A stretch of DNA of 11,077 bases from Lachnospiraceae bacterium (GCA_017961385.1 JAGCXJ010000237.1:1-11077), one strand, 5' to 3'. Positions 1 through 7,344 are shown, counted from the first letter of the stretch. The notes: a model not told the origin generated them from the sequence alone. Program-made: numbers and translations.

Positions 1-281
1 CTGAATGCACGCTGATATCCGTCAACACTTCCATCTCCCATTTCCATGGCTATATCAATGATCTGACAGGCTTCATCCCGAAGCCTTAATGCTGACTTTG
101 ACAGTTTCAGGCGCCTTATATAAACTGCCGGTGTCATCCCAAGATGCTTTATAAACAGTTTTCTTGAATACCATGGTGAAAATGATGCAGCTTTAGCAAG
201 ATCGTTGATCGAAATATCCTCACAGATATGTTCGCTTATATAATCCTGCATCAGCCGTACTGCTTTCTTCTGTTCGTCCAT
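1..281 (-). CDS. AraC-family transcriptional regulator, N-terminal part (cut by window edge)
   Basis: The visible 93 codons encode the DNA-binding domain of an AraC/XylS-type activator, placed at the N-terminus. Residues 8-54 read as the first helix-turn-helix (MQDYISEHICEDISINDLAK, then AASFSPWYSRKLFIKHLG, TPAVYIRRLKLS). Residues around 66-93 (ALRLRD, IIDIAMEMG, GSVDGYQRAF) match the second helix-turn-helix and the family signature. The start at 281 is chosen because AAGGAG (290-295) sits 8 nt upstream; the other ATG at 289 is out of frame and touches the Shine-Dalgarno. AraC members with an N-terminal DNA-binding domain often carry a GyrI-like or other effector domain behind it, but that part lies outside the window, so the ligand and targets are unknown. 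It is separated from the upstream acetyltransferase gene by a terminator and probably has its own promoter. Confidence 0.9.
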   Translation of the reverse strand, partial: MDEQKKAVRLMQDYISEHICEDISINDLAKAASFSPWYSRKLFIKHLGMTPAVYIRRLKLSKSALRLRDEACQIIDIAMEMGDGSVDGYQRAF

Positions 282-313
282 ATGCTCATCTCCTTGTGAG
301 CTTATAATAAACT

Positions 314-339
314 AATGTCTGTTTGATATTCTCGACATT
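314..339. promoter_or_regulatory. Inverted repeat in the AraC-gene leader, possible operator
   Basis: AATGTC (314-319) and GACATT (334-339) form a 6-bp inverted repeat with centres 20 bp apart, about two helical turns. It lies between the candidate -10 box and the ribosome binding site of the AraC-family gene, so it could be an operator for autoregulation. The arms are short and chance is quite possible; the role is inference. Confidence 0.25.
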
Positions 340-353
340 TTTTGTCCTATTTC

Positions 354-359
354 ATTATA
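354..359 (-). promoter_or_regulatory. Candidate -10 box for the AraC-family gene
   Basis: On the minus strand this is a perfect TATAAT, immediately after the T-tract of the preceding terminator. No good TTGACA-like -35 box is found 16-18 nt upstream, where the terminator stem lies. Start of transcription near 347 would give a leader of about 65 nt. A second AT-rich hexamer (TATTAT, 304-309) is too close to the ribosome binding site to be a sensible -10 box. Confidence 0.45.
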
Positions 360-360
360 A

Positions 361-390
361 ACAAAAAAACCGCCATTAAGACGGTTTAAG
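361..390 (-). terminator. Rho-independent terminator overlapping the end of the GNAT gene
   Basis: On the minus strand AAACCGTC (380-387) pairs with GGCGGTTT (367-374) in an 8-bp stem with one G-U pair and a 5-nt loop, followed by a run of T (363-369, partly in the stem). The last codons of the acetyltransferase gene form the 5' arm, and its TAA stop (376-378) lies in the loop. It closes the transcription unit coming from the right. Confidence 0.85.
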
Positions 391-1143
391 AGTATCTTTT
401 GTTTCTGCCACGAAAAATTCACTGAATGCAGGCATGAAACCTGCTCTTATGGCTACTGTTCTGCTTACGGCGTGACTTTCGCTTGTTCCGTAAAACGGCA
501 GTGTATTCTGCTCTATGAGTCTTTGCTTTAAAAGCTTTACAAGATGGACTCCTATGCCTTTTCCTTCGTAGCCTTCTTTTACATCTATCCCGATCTGACG
601 TACATATTTTCCGTCAAGACTTGCTCCTGCCATGCCTTTTATCTTGTCACCGTCTTTTAGCATAACGGCGATAACATCAGGCTGAGTCGGAGAATAGCAC
701 AGTGCCCTGTGACATACATTTGTTTCACGCATGTTTTCTATATCTTTTACATCAAGCCAGATTTCATCACCATAGGGTTTTTCTATCTCGCAGCCTGATG
801 CCGGAAGATTATATATGTGCGTATTGACTATCTCTCTTCCATATTCATGCATTATATAGTCTATGCGTCTTAGATTATCGAAGTTAAAGAACCATTCGGG
901 CTTGCTGTCCTTAAACAGTTCCTCGCATCCGCCTAAGATGGATTCATCTGCCATGATATAAGCCTTGCCCATCAGTACGACAACACGAAAAAAAGGATCC
1001 ATCTTATCTATGATCCTTGCTCCCGGAAGTATCTTTGACGGTGCAAGGAATATACCCGGTGCGATCTCACAGGCTTCGTCGCCGTTACAGTCCAGGTATA
1101 TCTGTTTTCTCATGGTTTCAAGTGTTTCTTTCGATATCTTCAT
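376..1143 (-). CDS. GNAT-family N-acetyltransferase with N-terminal extension
   Basis: This 255-residue protein should transfer an acetyl group from acetyl-CoA to an unknown acceptor. The GNAT core lies in the C-terminal half: residues 156-190 form the strand pair leading to the CoA-binding motif (VRQIGIDVKEGYEGKGIGVHLV, about 181-202, with the Q/RxxGxG/A-type loop YEGKGIG), and the closing strand is AIRAGFMPAFSEFFVA (231-246). Residues 1-140 are not recognisable to me; they may be a degenerate first GNAT repeat or a specificity domain. The total is well above the 150-180 residues of a single-domain GNAT. The start (ATG 1141-1143) lies 4 nt after the feoB stop and has no clear Shine-Dalgarno, so translation is probably coupled to feoB; a start at codon 11 is the alternative. 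It is the last gene of the run and its stop codon is in the terminator loop. Substrate cannot be deduced, and the link with iron transport may be only positional. Confidence 0.85.
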   Translation of the reverse strand: MKISKETLETMRKQIYLDCNGDEACEIAPGIFLAPSKILPGARIIDKMDPFFRVVVLMGKAYIMADESILGGCEELFKDSKPEWFFNFDNLRRIDYIMHEYGREIVNTHIYNLPASGCEIEKPYGDEIWLDVKDIENMRETNVCHRALCYSPTQPDVIAVMLKDGDKIKGMAGASLDGKYVRQIGIDVKEGYEGKGIGVHLVKLLKQRLIEQNTLPFYGTSESHAVSRTVAIRAGFMPAFSEFFVAETKDTLKPS

Positions 1144-1147
1144 ATTT

Positions 1148-3478
1148 TCACATTATCATATTAAGTATAAATGTAGCGATCCATGCGATAGCACACTGCC
1201 ACAAAACAGTAATCGCTGCCCATTTTTTTCCCAGTTCTCTGCCTATAGCCGCAATTGCTGCAACACAAGGTGTATACAGAAGACTGAATACAAGTATGGC
1301 TGCTGCCGTTGTGGTAGACAGTGCTGCCTCTACTCCTCCTTCATTAGCAAAGAGCATCTCAAGCATTGACACTACACTTTCCTTTGCCATGAATCCCGAG
1401 ATAAGAGCAGTGCATATCCTCCAGTCACCTAAGCCTACAGGTCTCATTAAGGGAACCATCGCTCCAGCTATATGAGCCATGATGCTCTGATGCGAATCTG
1501 TCACAAAGTTTAACGAAGTATCAAAGCTCTTGAAAAACCATACTACGATGGTAGCCAGTAAGATCACGGAAAATGCTCTCTGCAAAAAATCCTTAGCTTT
1601 CTCCCAAAGAAGCTGAACTACATTCTTCGCACTCGGAAGCCTGTAGTTTGGCAGTTCCATGACAAAAGGTACGGCCTCGCCCTTAAATATTGTTCGTTTA
1701 TATATCATCGCGATAATGATCGCGATTATTATTCCAAGAAAATACAGACCGGTCATTATAAGACCGCCGCGTCCCGGAAAGAAGGCATTTACAAAAAATG
1801 CATATATCGGTACCTTAGCTGAACAACTCATGAAAGGTGTTAAAAGTATGGTCATCTTTCTGTCTCGTTCACTGGGTAAAGTCCTGGTTGACATTACCGC
1901 AGGCACGGTACAGCCAAAGCCTATGAGCATGGGAACTATGCTCCTTCCGGAAAGACCGATCTTTCTTAAGAGCTTGTCCATGAAGAATGCAACTCTTGCC
2001 ATATATCCGCTGTCTTCAAGTATGGACAGGAAGAAAAACAGAGTTACTATGACAGGAAGGAAGCTTAAAACACTTCCGACTCCTTCAAAGATCCCGTCTA
2101 TAACAAGACCTCGCAATGTATTATTGATATTCAGACTTTCAAATGCAGTCTCAGTCAGGTTTTCAAGCCCGCCGATAAGATCTTCCAAAACAGTCTGTAA
2201 AAATGCCCCGATCACGTTAAAGGTCAAGAAAAATACGACTGCCATGATAAGGACAAACATCGGGATCGCAGTAAATCTTCCGGAAAGTATTCTGTCTATA
2301 TTCTGGCTTCTTGCGTGTTCCTTGCTTTCCTTTGGCTTTGTAACCGCCTCATCGCATACTTTTTTAATGTAGCTGAATCTCATATCCGCTATCGCGGCGC
2401 TTCTGTCAAGTCCTCTTTCCTTTTCCATCTGAAGGACTATATGCTCAAGTGTTTCTTTTTCATTCTGATCAAGATCGAGTCTGTCAAGGATGAGCGTATC
2501 GCCTTCTATCAGCTTGCTTGCAGCAAATCTTATAGGGATATCGGCAGTATTTGCATGATCCTCGATCAAATGCATAACGGCATGCAGGCATCTGTGAACC
2601 GCTCCGCCGTAATCATTTTCATCACAGAAATCCTGTTTTGACGGTCTTTCCTGAAAATGTGCCACATCGATCGCATGCTTAACAAGTTCATCAAAACCTT
2701 CGTATTTGGCAGCACTGATAGGAACTACTGGAACTCCGAGCAGCTCCTCCATCTCATTGATGTAAACTGCACCGGAATTCGCCGTCATCTCATCCATCAT
2801 GTTCAGTGCCACTACCATGGGTATATTCAGTTCCAGAAGCTGCATGGTAAGATAAAGGTTTCTTTCAATATTTGTGGCATCGACAATATTTATGATGGCA
2901 AGCGGCTTTTCATCCAGTACAAAATTACGCGATACAAGCTCCTCGCTGCTGTATGGACTCATCGAATAGATACCGGGAAGATCCGTAACACTGGTATTGT
3001 ATCGTTTTCTTATGGGACCGTCTTTTCTGTCGACGGTAACACCGGGAAAGTTTCCGACATGCTGATTAGAACCGGTCAGCTGGTTAAAAAGCGTTGTTTT
3101 TCCGCAGTTTTGATTCCCTACAAGTGCAAATGTGAGGATCGTTTCATCGGGAAGAGGATTTTCATTTTCTTTTGAATGATATCTGCCTTCTTCACCAAGA
3201 CCGGGATGTTCTTTCTTTTTTCTTGACTTTGCTTTGCTTCCTTCGAAAGACTTTTCACATTCCTTTATCAGGATCTTATCGGCATCGTCAAGTCTAAGGG
3301 TAAGCTCATAGCCTCTTATCCTAAGTTCCACGGGATCTCCCATCGGAGCATATCTTATGACGGTCACCTCTGTACCTGGGATCACGCCCATATCCAGAAA
3401 ATGCTGTCTGAGTGCTCCTTCTCCGCCGACTTTCTCGATTATCGCACTTTTTCCAAGTCCTAATTCCTTAAGTGTCAT
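1148..3478 (-). CDS. feoB: FeoA-FeoB fusion, ferrous iron transporter
   Basis: This 776-residue protein is a GTP-dependent Fe(II) importer of the cytoplasmic membrane with FeoA fused in front. Residues 1-74 are the SH3-like FeoA domain (LREHFLDMG-type core at 23-31, VIRYAPMGDPVELRIRGYELTLR). Residues 75-112 are a charged linker. The G domain starts at about 114: G1 GNQNCGKTT (121-129), G2 around T148, G3 DLPG (166-169), G4 NMMD (226-229), G5 SAA (255-257). The membrane part, about 400-776, holds the first gate motif (GFGCTVPAVMSTRT, 520-533), the second gate (PFMSCSAKVPIYA, 548-560) and FMAKESV (696-702). All key motifs are intact. The start lies 1 nt after the muramidase stop with only a weak GAAG upstream, which implies coupled translation. 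No separate feoA or feoC is visible, and no Fur- or DtxR-type box was recognised near the start. Confidence 0.97.
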   Translation of the reverse strand: MTLKELGLGKSAIIEKVGGEGALRQHFLDMGVIPGTEVTVIRYAPMGDPVELRIRGYELTLRLDDADKILIKECEKSFEGSKAKSRKKKEHPGLGEEGRYHSKENENPLPDETILTFALVGNQNCGKTTLFNQLTGSNQHVGNFPGVTVDRKDGPIRKRYNTSVTDLPGIYSMSPYSSEELVSRNFVLDEKPLAIINIVDATNIERNLYLTMQLLELNIPMVVALNMMDEMTANSGAVYINEMEELLGVPVVPISAAKYEGFDELVKHAIDVAHFQERPSKQDFCDENDYGGAVHRCLHAVMHLIEDHANTADIPIRFAASKLIEGDTLILDRLDLDQNEKETLEHIVLQMEKERGLDRSAAIADMRFSYIKKVCDEAVTKPKESKEHARSQNIDRILSGRFTAIPMFVLIMAVVFFLTFNVIGAFLQTVLEDLIGGLENLTETAFESLNINNTLRGLVIDGIFEGVGSVLSFLPVIVTLFFFLSILEDSGYMARVAFFMDKLLRKIGLSGRSIVPMLIGFGCTVPAVMSTRTLPSERDRKMTILLTPFMSCSAKVPIYAFFVNAFFPGRGGLIMTGLYFLGIIIAIIIAMIYKRTIFKGEAVPFVMELPNYRLPSAKNVVQLLWEKAKDFLQRAFSVILLATIVVWFFKSFDTSLNFVTDSHQSIMAHIAGAMVPLMRPVGLGDWRICTALISGFMAKESVVSMLEMLFANEGGVEAALSTTTAAAILVFSLLYTPCVAAIAAIGRELGKKWAAITVLWQCAIAWIATFILNMIM

Positions 3479-3479
3479 C

Positions 3480-4646
3480 TTAATCTTCTTTCACAAACAT
3501 CAGATTGATATCGCAATCTCCCTTGACTCCGTTTACGCTTCCGGTGGCAGTATACTGCCATATATCGAATTTGTAAGGATAACGAAGCGGTGTCCTGTAA
3601 TATGCAAACCACTTCGGATACTCTTCGAGCTTATAGATATCTGTCATGCGCATATGACTCTTTAAGTTGCCGTATATCATGGGTTCATATCCGGCTTCCT
3701 TGACCCTTTCACAGAAGGCTATGACTATATCCGTTCTCTCTTCCGGAGTAAGATTTTTGGTTCTGCTCTTGTTGGGATTTGCAGACTGTTCCACGTCTAT
3801 TACTATGGGAAGCTGGATCGTGGCTTCATATTCCTCCAAAAGATCTATAACAAAGTCCGCTTCCTCCCTGCCTTCGGCAACTGACTTTGCCTCGGTAAAG
3901 AAATACACGCCGGCATCCATACCAACCTCGTTGCAGGCTTTGATATTATCCTCAAATGTCTCGTCTTCAACTATCTTTCCTGTCTCATATCCTCTGTATC
4001 CGGCTCTTATCAGAGCAAACTCTATTCCGTCCTTCTTAACCTTTGCCCAGTCGATCTTACCCTGAAACTTGGATACATCTATACCTTTCTTTACCGTAAA
4101 ACCGTCATCGATATACTGAAGTTCACCTTCGGATTCATTCGTTTCTTCATTAACTATGGGGTATTCAAACTTATCAAAATCAAGCCCGTGCTTTAAAAGG
4201 GTCTCGTCAACATCAAAGAAATAATATCCCGAGCCGTCGGGAACCACTATCTTTTCGGCATAAACATTTTCAAGAACAGTCAAAACCCCGTCGCCCTGAT
4301 CAAACATAGCAAGGATCTCGTCCTTTAACTTCTGTCGTCCTTCATCGCTTTTTCCGTTTTCCGCCTCTATGACGGCGTCTGCAACTAGTTTGCTCGCTTC
4401 TTCATTGGTGATATAATTGCTGTTCATATCGTTAATGAGTCCGTCTCTTTCAGCTGTCATCTTGGTCAGTTCGTCTTTAAGCTGCTTCTTCTCATATGCG
4501 AGCATTGCACTGAAAGCGATCGCTACTATCAGTAAGAGCGACATCATATAAAAAACAAGTATTCTGTTTCTTCGTCTTTTTCTTGCAATTCTTCTTTTTT
4601 CTCTTGCAAGATCATATTCGTCATTATAATTTTCTTCTCTAGTCAT
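3480..4646 (-). CDS. Membrane-anchored GH25 muramidase (lysozyme-like)
   Basis: The product (388 residues from the start chosen) is predicted to cleave the MurNAc-GlcNAc bond of peptidoglycan on the outside of the cell. Residues 1-28 are strongly basic, 29-51 form one membrane helix (positive-inside, so an N-in/C-out anchor rather than a cleaved signal peptide), and 50-75 look like a short coiled coil. Residues 76-186 are not assigned. The GH25 barrel covers 187-388: KGIDVSKFQGKIDW (187-200, catalytic-site D190), ALIRAGYRGY (211-220), VYFFTEA (247-253), IVIDVE (281-286, D284 and E286), WFAYYRTP (346-353), and the end motif DIWQYTATG with GDCDIN (361-381). The open frame extends to 4709, but ATG 4644-4646 is preferred: it overlaps the antiporter stop by 8 nt and puts the basic region at the N-terminus. 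The longer form would overlap by 71 nt. Confidence 0.9.
   Translation of the reverse strand: MTREENYNDEYDLAREKRRIARKRRRNRILVFYMMSLLLIVAIAFSAMLAYEKKQLKDELTKMTAERDGLINDMNSNYITNEEASKLVADAVIEAENGKSDEGRQKLKDEILAMFDQGDGVLTVLENVYAEKIVVPDGSGYYFFDVDETLLKHGLDFDKFEYPIVNEETNESEGELQYIDDGFTVKKGIDVSKFQGKIDWAKVKKDGIEFALIRAGYRGYETGKIVEDETFEDNIKACNEVGMDAGVYFFTEAKSVAEGREEADFVIDLLEEYEATIQLPIVIDVEQSANPNKSRTKNLTPEERTDIVIAFCERVKEAGYEPMIYGNLKSHMRMTDIYKLEEYPKWFAYYRTPLRYPYKFDIWQYTATGSVNGVKGDCDINLMFVKED
3545..3560. repeat. Perfect 16-bp palindrome near the 3' end of the muramidase gene
   Basis: TGGCAGTATACTGCCA is its own reverse complement and lies 67-82 bp upstream of the feoB start. It also encodes WQYTA, a conserved GH25 motif, so protein constraint may explain it. 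It does not resemble the Fur or DtxR consensus sites I know. Regulatory meaning is speculative. Confidence 0.3.
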
Positions 4647-5862
4647 CGTCACGTTCTTTCTTATACAGGAATGCAGCGTGGTCTCTGTTGTTTTCTCCGT
4701 CTCTTCCATACAAAATCTTCAGTATTATTGGAGTTGAAATGGATGAAACTATTATCAAAAGGATGACCGATGTGAAGTATACCGGTTCCATAAGTCCAAC
4801 CGACAGGCCCTTCTGGGATACGATAAGAGCAACTTCACCTCTTGTCATCATTCCGACACCTATCTTTAATGAGTCGTTAAGGTTGAACTTGCAGCATTTG
4901 GCTACTGCACCGCATCCTACGATCTTGCACAAAAGCGCTACGATCACGAAACCTACAGAAAACAGCAGGATATCAAGATTTATGTTCTCAATGTTTGTCT
5001 TAAGTCCGATACTTGCAAAGAATATCGGTCCGAAAAGCATATATGAATTGATATCCATTTTTTCCGCGATATATTCGGAATCTCTTATAGAGCAGAGGAT
5101 GATACCCGCAAGATATGCACCGGTGATATCAGCTATTCCGAAATACTTTTCAGCTATATATGCCATGGCAAAACAGACAGCAAGTCCCGCTATCGGTATT
5201 CTTCTTGTATGCGGATAACGGTTATCAAACCATTTGAATACTTTGTATGATGCAAAACCAACGATCACGGCAAATACAAAGAAGAGCACTGTCGAGATAA
5301 CTACTGTTACTGGCTTTGAATCGGGATTCTTAAATCCGATGACAAATGTAAGGACTATGATACCGATAACATCATCTATGATAGCAGCACTTATTATGGT
5401 CGTTCCGACTTTTCCCTTGAGCGTTCCGAGTTCCTTAAGTGACTGAACAGTAATGCTGACACTCGTTGCAGTCATGATGCATCCGATAAATACGGCTTTG
5501 TAGAAATGCTCTGTTCCGAAACCGTCCCATCCGTAGTAGCATATATAGAAGATCGCTCCTCCCGCAAGCGCTACAAATACTCCTGCAAGTGCTACTAAAA
5601 ATGCGGCAAGTCCGGTTTTTCTCATCTCTTTAAGATCTGTTTCCAGTCCAGCGGAGAACATTAAGAGTATTACGCCGATCTCAGCCATCTTTGACAGAAA
5701 ATCTGACTGAACCACAAGATTTAAAAAACAGGGGCCTATCAAAAGTCCCGCGATTATCTCGCCTACAACCTGCGGCGCCTTGCATTTGCGCGCAACAATA
5801 CCGAAGAACTTGGCGGCAATGACAATTATCGCCAGATCCCTCAATATAAGATATGATTCCAT
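4639..5862 (-). CDS. CPA2-family cation:proton antiporter (Na+/H+ or K+/H+ exchanger)
   Basis: This 407-residue, almost wholly hydrophobic protein exchanges a monovalent cation for protons across the cytoplasmic membrane. I count roughly eleven to twelve hydrophobic segments by eye. Family marks: the N-terminal KAPQVVGEIIAGLLIGP (28-44), LLMFSAGLETDL (66-77), the unwound-helix segment TATSVSITVQSLKELG (131-146), the paired aspartates AAIIDDVIGI (159-168, D163-D164) typical of electrogenic CPA2 proteins of the NapA type, GAYLAGIIL (248-256) and GVGMMTRGEVALIV (335-348). There is no C-terminal TrkA-N/RCK domain; the tail is about 20 charged residues. The start is supported by AGAGGTG (5871-5877) 8 nt upstream, 17 nt after dgt. 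It ends in TAG (4639-4641), overlapping the muramidase start by 8 nt. The ion specificity (Na+ versus K+) cannot be told from sequence. Confidence 0.93.
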   Translation of the reverse strand: MESYLILRDLAIIVIAAKFFGIVARKCKAPQVVGEIIAGLLIGPCFLNLVVQSDFLSKMAEIGVILLMFSAGLETDLKEMRKTGLAAFLVALAGVFVALAGGAIFYICYYGWDGFGTEHFYKAVFIGCIMTATSVSITVQSLKELGTLKGKVGTTIISAAIIDDVIGIIVLTFVIGFKNPDSKPVTVVISTVLFFVFAVIVGFASYKVFKWFDNRYPHTRRIPIAGLAVCFAMAYIAEKYFGIADITGAYLAGIILCSIRDSEYIAEKMDINSYMLFGPIFFASIGLKTNIENINLDILLFSVGFVIVALLCKIVGCGAVAKCCKFNLNDSLKIGVGMMTRGEVALIVSQKGLSVGLMEPVYFTSVILLIIVSSISTPIILKILYGRDGENNRDHAAFLYKKERDDD

Positions 5863-5879
5863 GATCTTTTCACCTCTTT

Positions 5880-7292
5880 TTAACTGATACCGTTGAGTTC
5901 CTGATACAGATCCTTGGCAAATGAATCAGTCATCCCGCAGATATAATCAGTTGCAAGCAACAGTCTTAAATACAATTTTTCTTCTTCACTTTTGTCTTTT
6001 GAGAATATCTCATATATTCTTCTGTAATCATCCGATATGAGCGCGACTATTCGCTTTCCTACAACGCTTTGCTTTTCATCGGTATCATAATTGATAACGG
6101 CTTTTACAAATCGATCCAAAAGGAAATTGAAGATCGTATCGGCTGCCACTTCAAGCTTATAGATAGGCATTGATGTAAATGAATATCTGAACTCTATATC
6201 ACCGAGTCTTTCCATGATCTCTTCTTCAGGCGTACCGTGGAAAAGATCATACTGGTATGTACCGTTCATTATCTCATCATAATGCTCTATAAAACTGTCA
6301 CTGGCACAAAAGAGCATCTGTCCCTGAATGCTTACTACCCAGTTCTGAACGGCATAGACATCTGGTTTTTCTATACCGTTATCTATAGCCTTTTCATATT
6401 TATGCTCAAGTATATCCACCAGCTTTCTGTATACACCGGTTTCGTTTCTGTAGCTTTCCGATGCCTTAAGCTCGCTTAAAAGCTGAGAATAGGTAATACA
6501 GTTTTTCTTGATGGAATCCTCCATATCTGCTGTTTTGTAAGCAATATCATCTGCAGCTTCCAACAGATATGTGAGCGGATGTCTGGCTTTATTTGCTCCT
6601 GTGCTTTGCTCGATATCTTCAAACAGATCCTTTTCGGCATAAAGATATCCCATTTTTTTCGTCTTAATATTACCACTTTTTTTATCGATTTCAAGAGATG
6701 AACCGGGATATTTTATTATTGTTGCAAGAAGCGCTTTTGTCAGGTTCATTCCATGCTCGTCAACAAGAAAATGCAGCTTGCTGACAACTCGTAAAGCCTG
6801 TGTATTTCCCTCAAAATTATAGAAATCCTGTTTCATCTGTTCATTTAACAGATCTTCTATGGGCTTTCCCTTAAATGTAAGTTTTTTAAGATTTGATTTA
6901 AACCAGTCCTGTATTGCAGTCTCTCCGAAATGTCCGAAAGGAGGATTGCCGATATCGTGGATAAGTCCTGCGCACTGCAATATTGCACAGATATCTTCTT
7001 TTTGTCTTAATCCGAAATCCGGATCCAGATTGCCCGATATGATCTTTTCACCTACATTCTGACCGAGTGACTTGGCAAATGAGCTTACTTCGAGTGAATG
7101 TGTAAGCCTTGTTCTTATAAAATCACTCTTATCAAGAGGAAAGACCTGAGTCTTATCCTGAAGTCTACGAAATGCCGCACTTCCGATTATCCTGTGATAA
7201 TCCTTTTCAAACTCGGTCCTTAAATCTCTGTCTGTTGTGCTCTTTGTTATAGATCTTATCCTTTCAGGACATAATAGCTGATTCCAGTTCAT
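5880..7292 (-). CDS. dgt: Deoxyguanosinetriphosphate triphosphohydrolase (HD-domain dNTPase)
   Basis: The 470-residue product is expected to hydrolyse dGTP (or dNTPs more broadly) to the deoxynucleoside and triphosphate, lowering dNTP pools. The HD metal site is complete: H65 in RTRLTHSLEV (60-69), H112-D113 in GLIHDIGNPPFGHFGE (109-124), and D248 in LLEAADDIAYKTADMEDS (243-260). The N-terminal motif RIIGSAAFRRLQDKTQVFP (34-52) and NFEGNTQALR (159-168) belong to the long, E. coli Dgt-like branch of the family, to which the length also fits. The start has AGGG (7300-7303) 7 nt upstream. It is separated from gyrA by 52 bp carrying a stem-loop and from the antiporter by 17 bp, so it either continues the gyrase operon or begins the downstream one. 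True substrate range (dGTP-specific or general) is not decided by these motifs. Confidence 0.95.
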   Translation of the reverse strand: MNWNQLLCPERIRSITKSTTDRDLRTEFEKDYHRIIGSAAFRRLQDKTQVFPLDKSDFIRTRLTHSLEVSSFAKSLGQNVGEKIISGNLDPDFGLRQKEDICAILQCAGLIHDIGNPPFGHFGETAIQDWFKSNLKKLTFKGKPIEDLLNEQMKQDFYNFEGNTQALRVVSKLHFLVDEHGMNLTKALLATIIKYPGSSLEIDKKSGNIKTKKMGYLYAEKDLFEDIEQSTGANKARHPLTYLLEAADDIAYKTADMEDSIKKNCITYSQLLSELKASESYRNETGVYRKLVDILEHKYEKAIDNGIEKPDVYAVQNWVVSIQGQMLFCASDSFIEHYDEIMNGTYQYDLFHGTPEEEIMERLGDIEFRYSFTSMPIYKLEVAADTIFNFLLDRFVKAVINYDTDEKQSVVGKRIVALISDDYRRIYEIFSKDKSEEEKLYLRLLLATDYICGMTDSFAKDLYQELNGIS

Positions 7293-7308
7293 ACTGATAC
7301 CCTATATT

Positions 7309-7335
7309 TTAAGCCGGCTTATAAAACCGGCTTAA
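7309..7335 (-). other. Stem-loop in the gyrA-dgt spacer (terminator function doubtful)
   Basis: On the minus strand TTAAGCCGG (7327-7335) pairs perfectly with CCGGCTTAA (7309-7317) around a 9-nt loop, 9 nt after the gyrA stop. No U-tract follows on the minus strand (it continues AATATAGGG into the dgt ribosome binding site), so it is a poor intrinsic terminator for gyrA. The T-rich run lies on the plus-strand side (7339-7349), where no gene needs it. It may attenuate, stabilise the gyrA 3' end or mark a processing site. Confidence 0.6.
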
Positions 7336-7344
7336 GAATTGTTT

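Noticed and set aside
1659..2372. 237-codon open frame on the plus strand opposite feoB
   Set aside because: It is antisense to conserved FeoB membrane segments, has no recognisable domain, and is explained by codon bias of the real gene.
4647..4709. Longer muramidase start at 4709
   Set aside because: It would overlap the antiporter by 71 bp and add residues that do not look like a membrane-protein N-terminus; the ATG at 4646 gives a normal 8-bp coupling overlap.
6476..6694. 72-codon minus-strand frame inside dgt
   Set aside because: It is a shifted-frame shadow of an intact conserved gene, rich in Lys and Ile with no domain.
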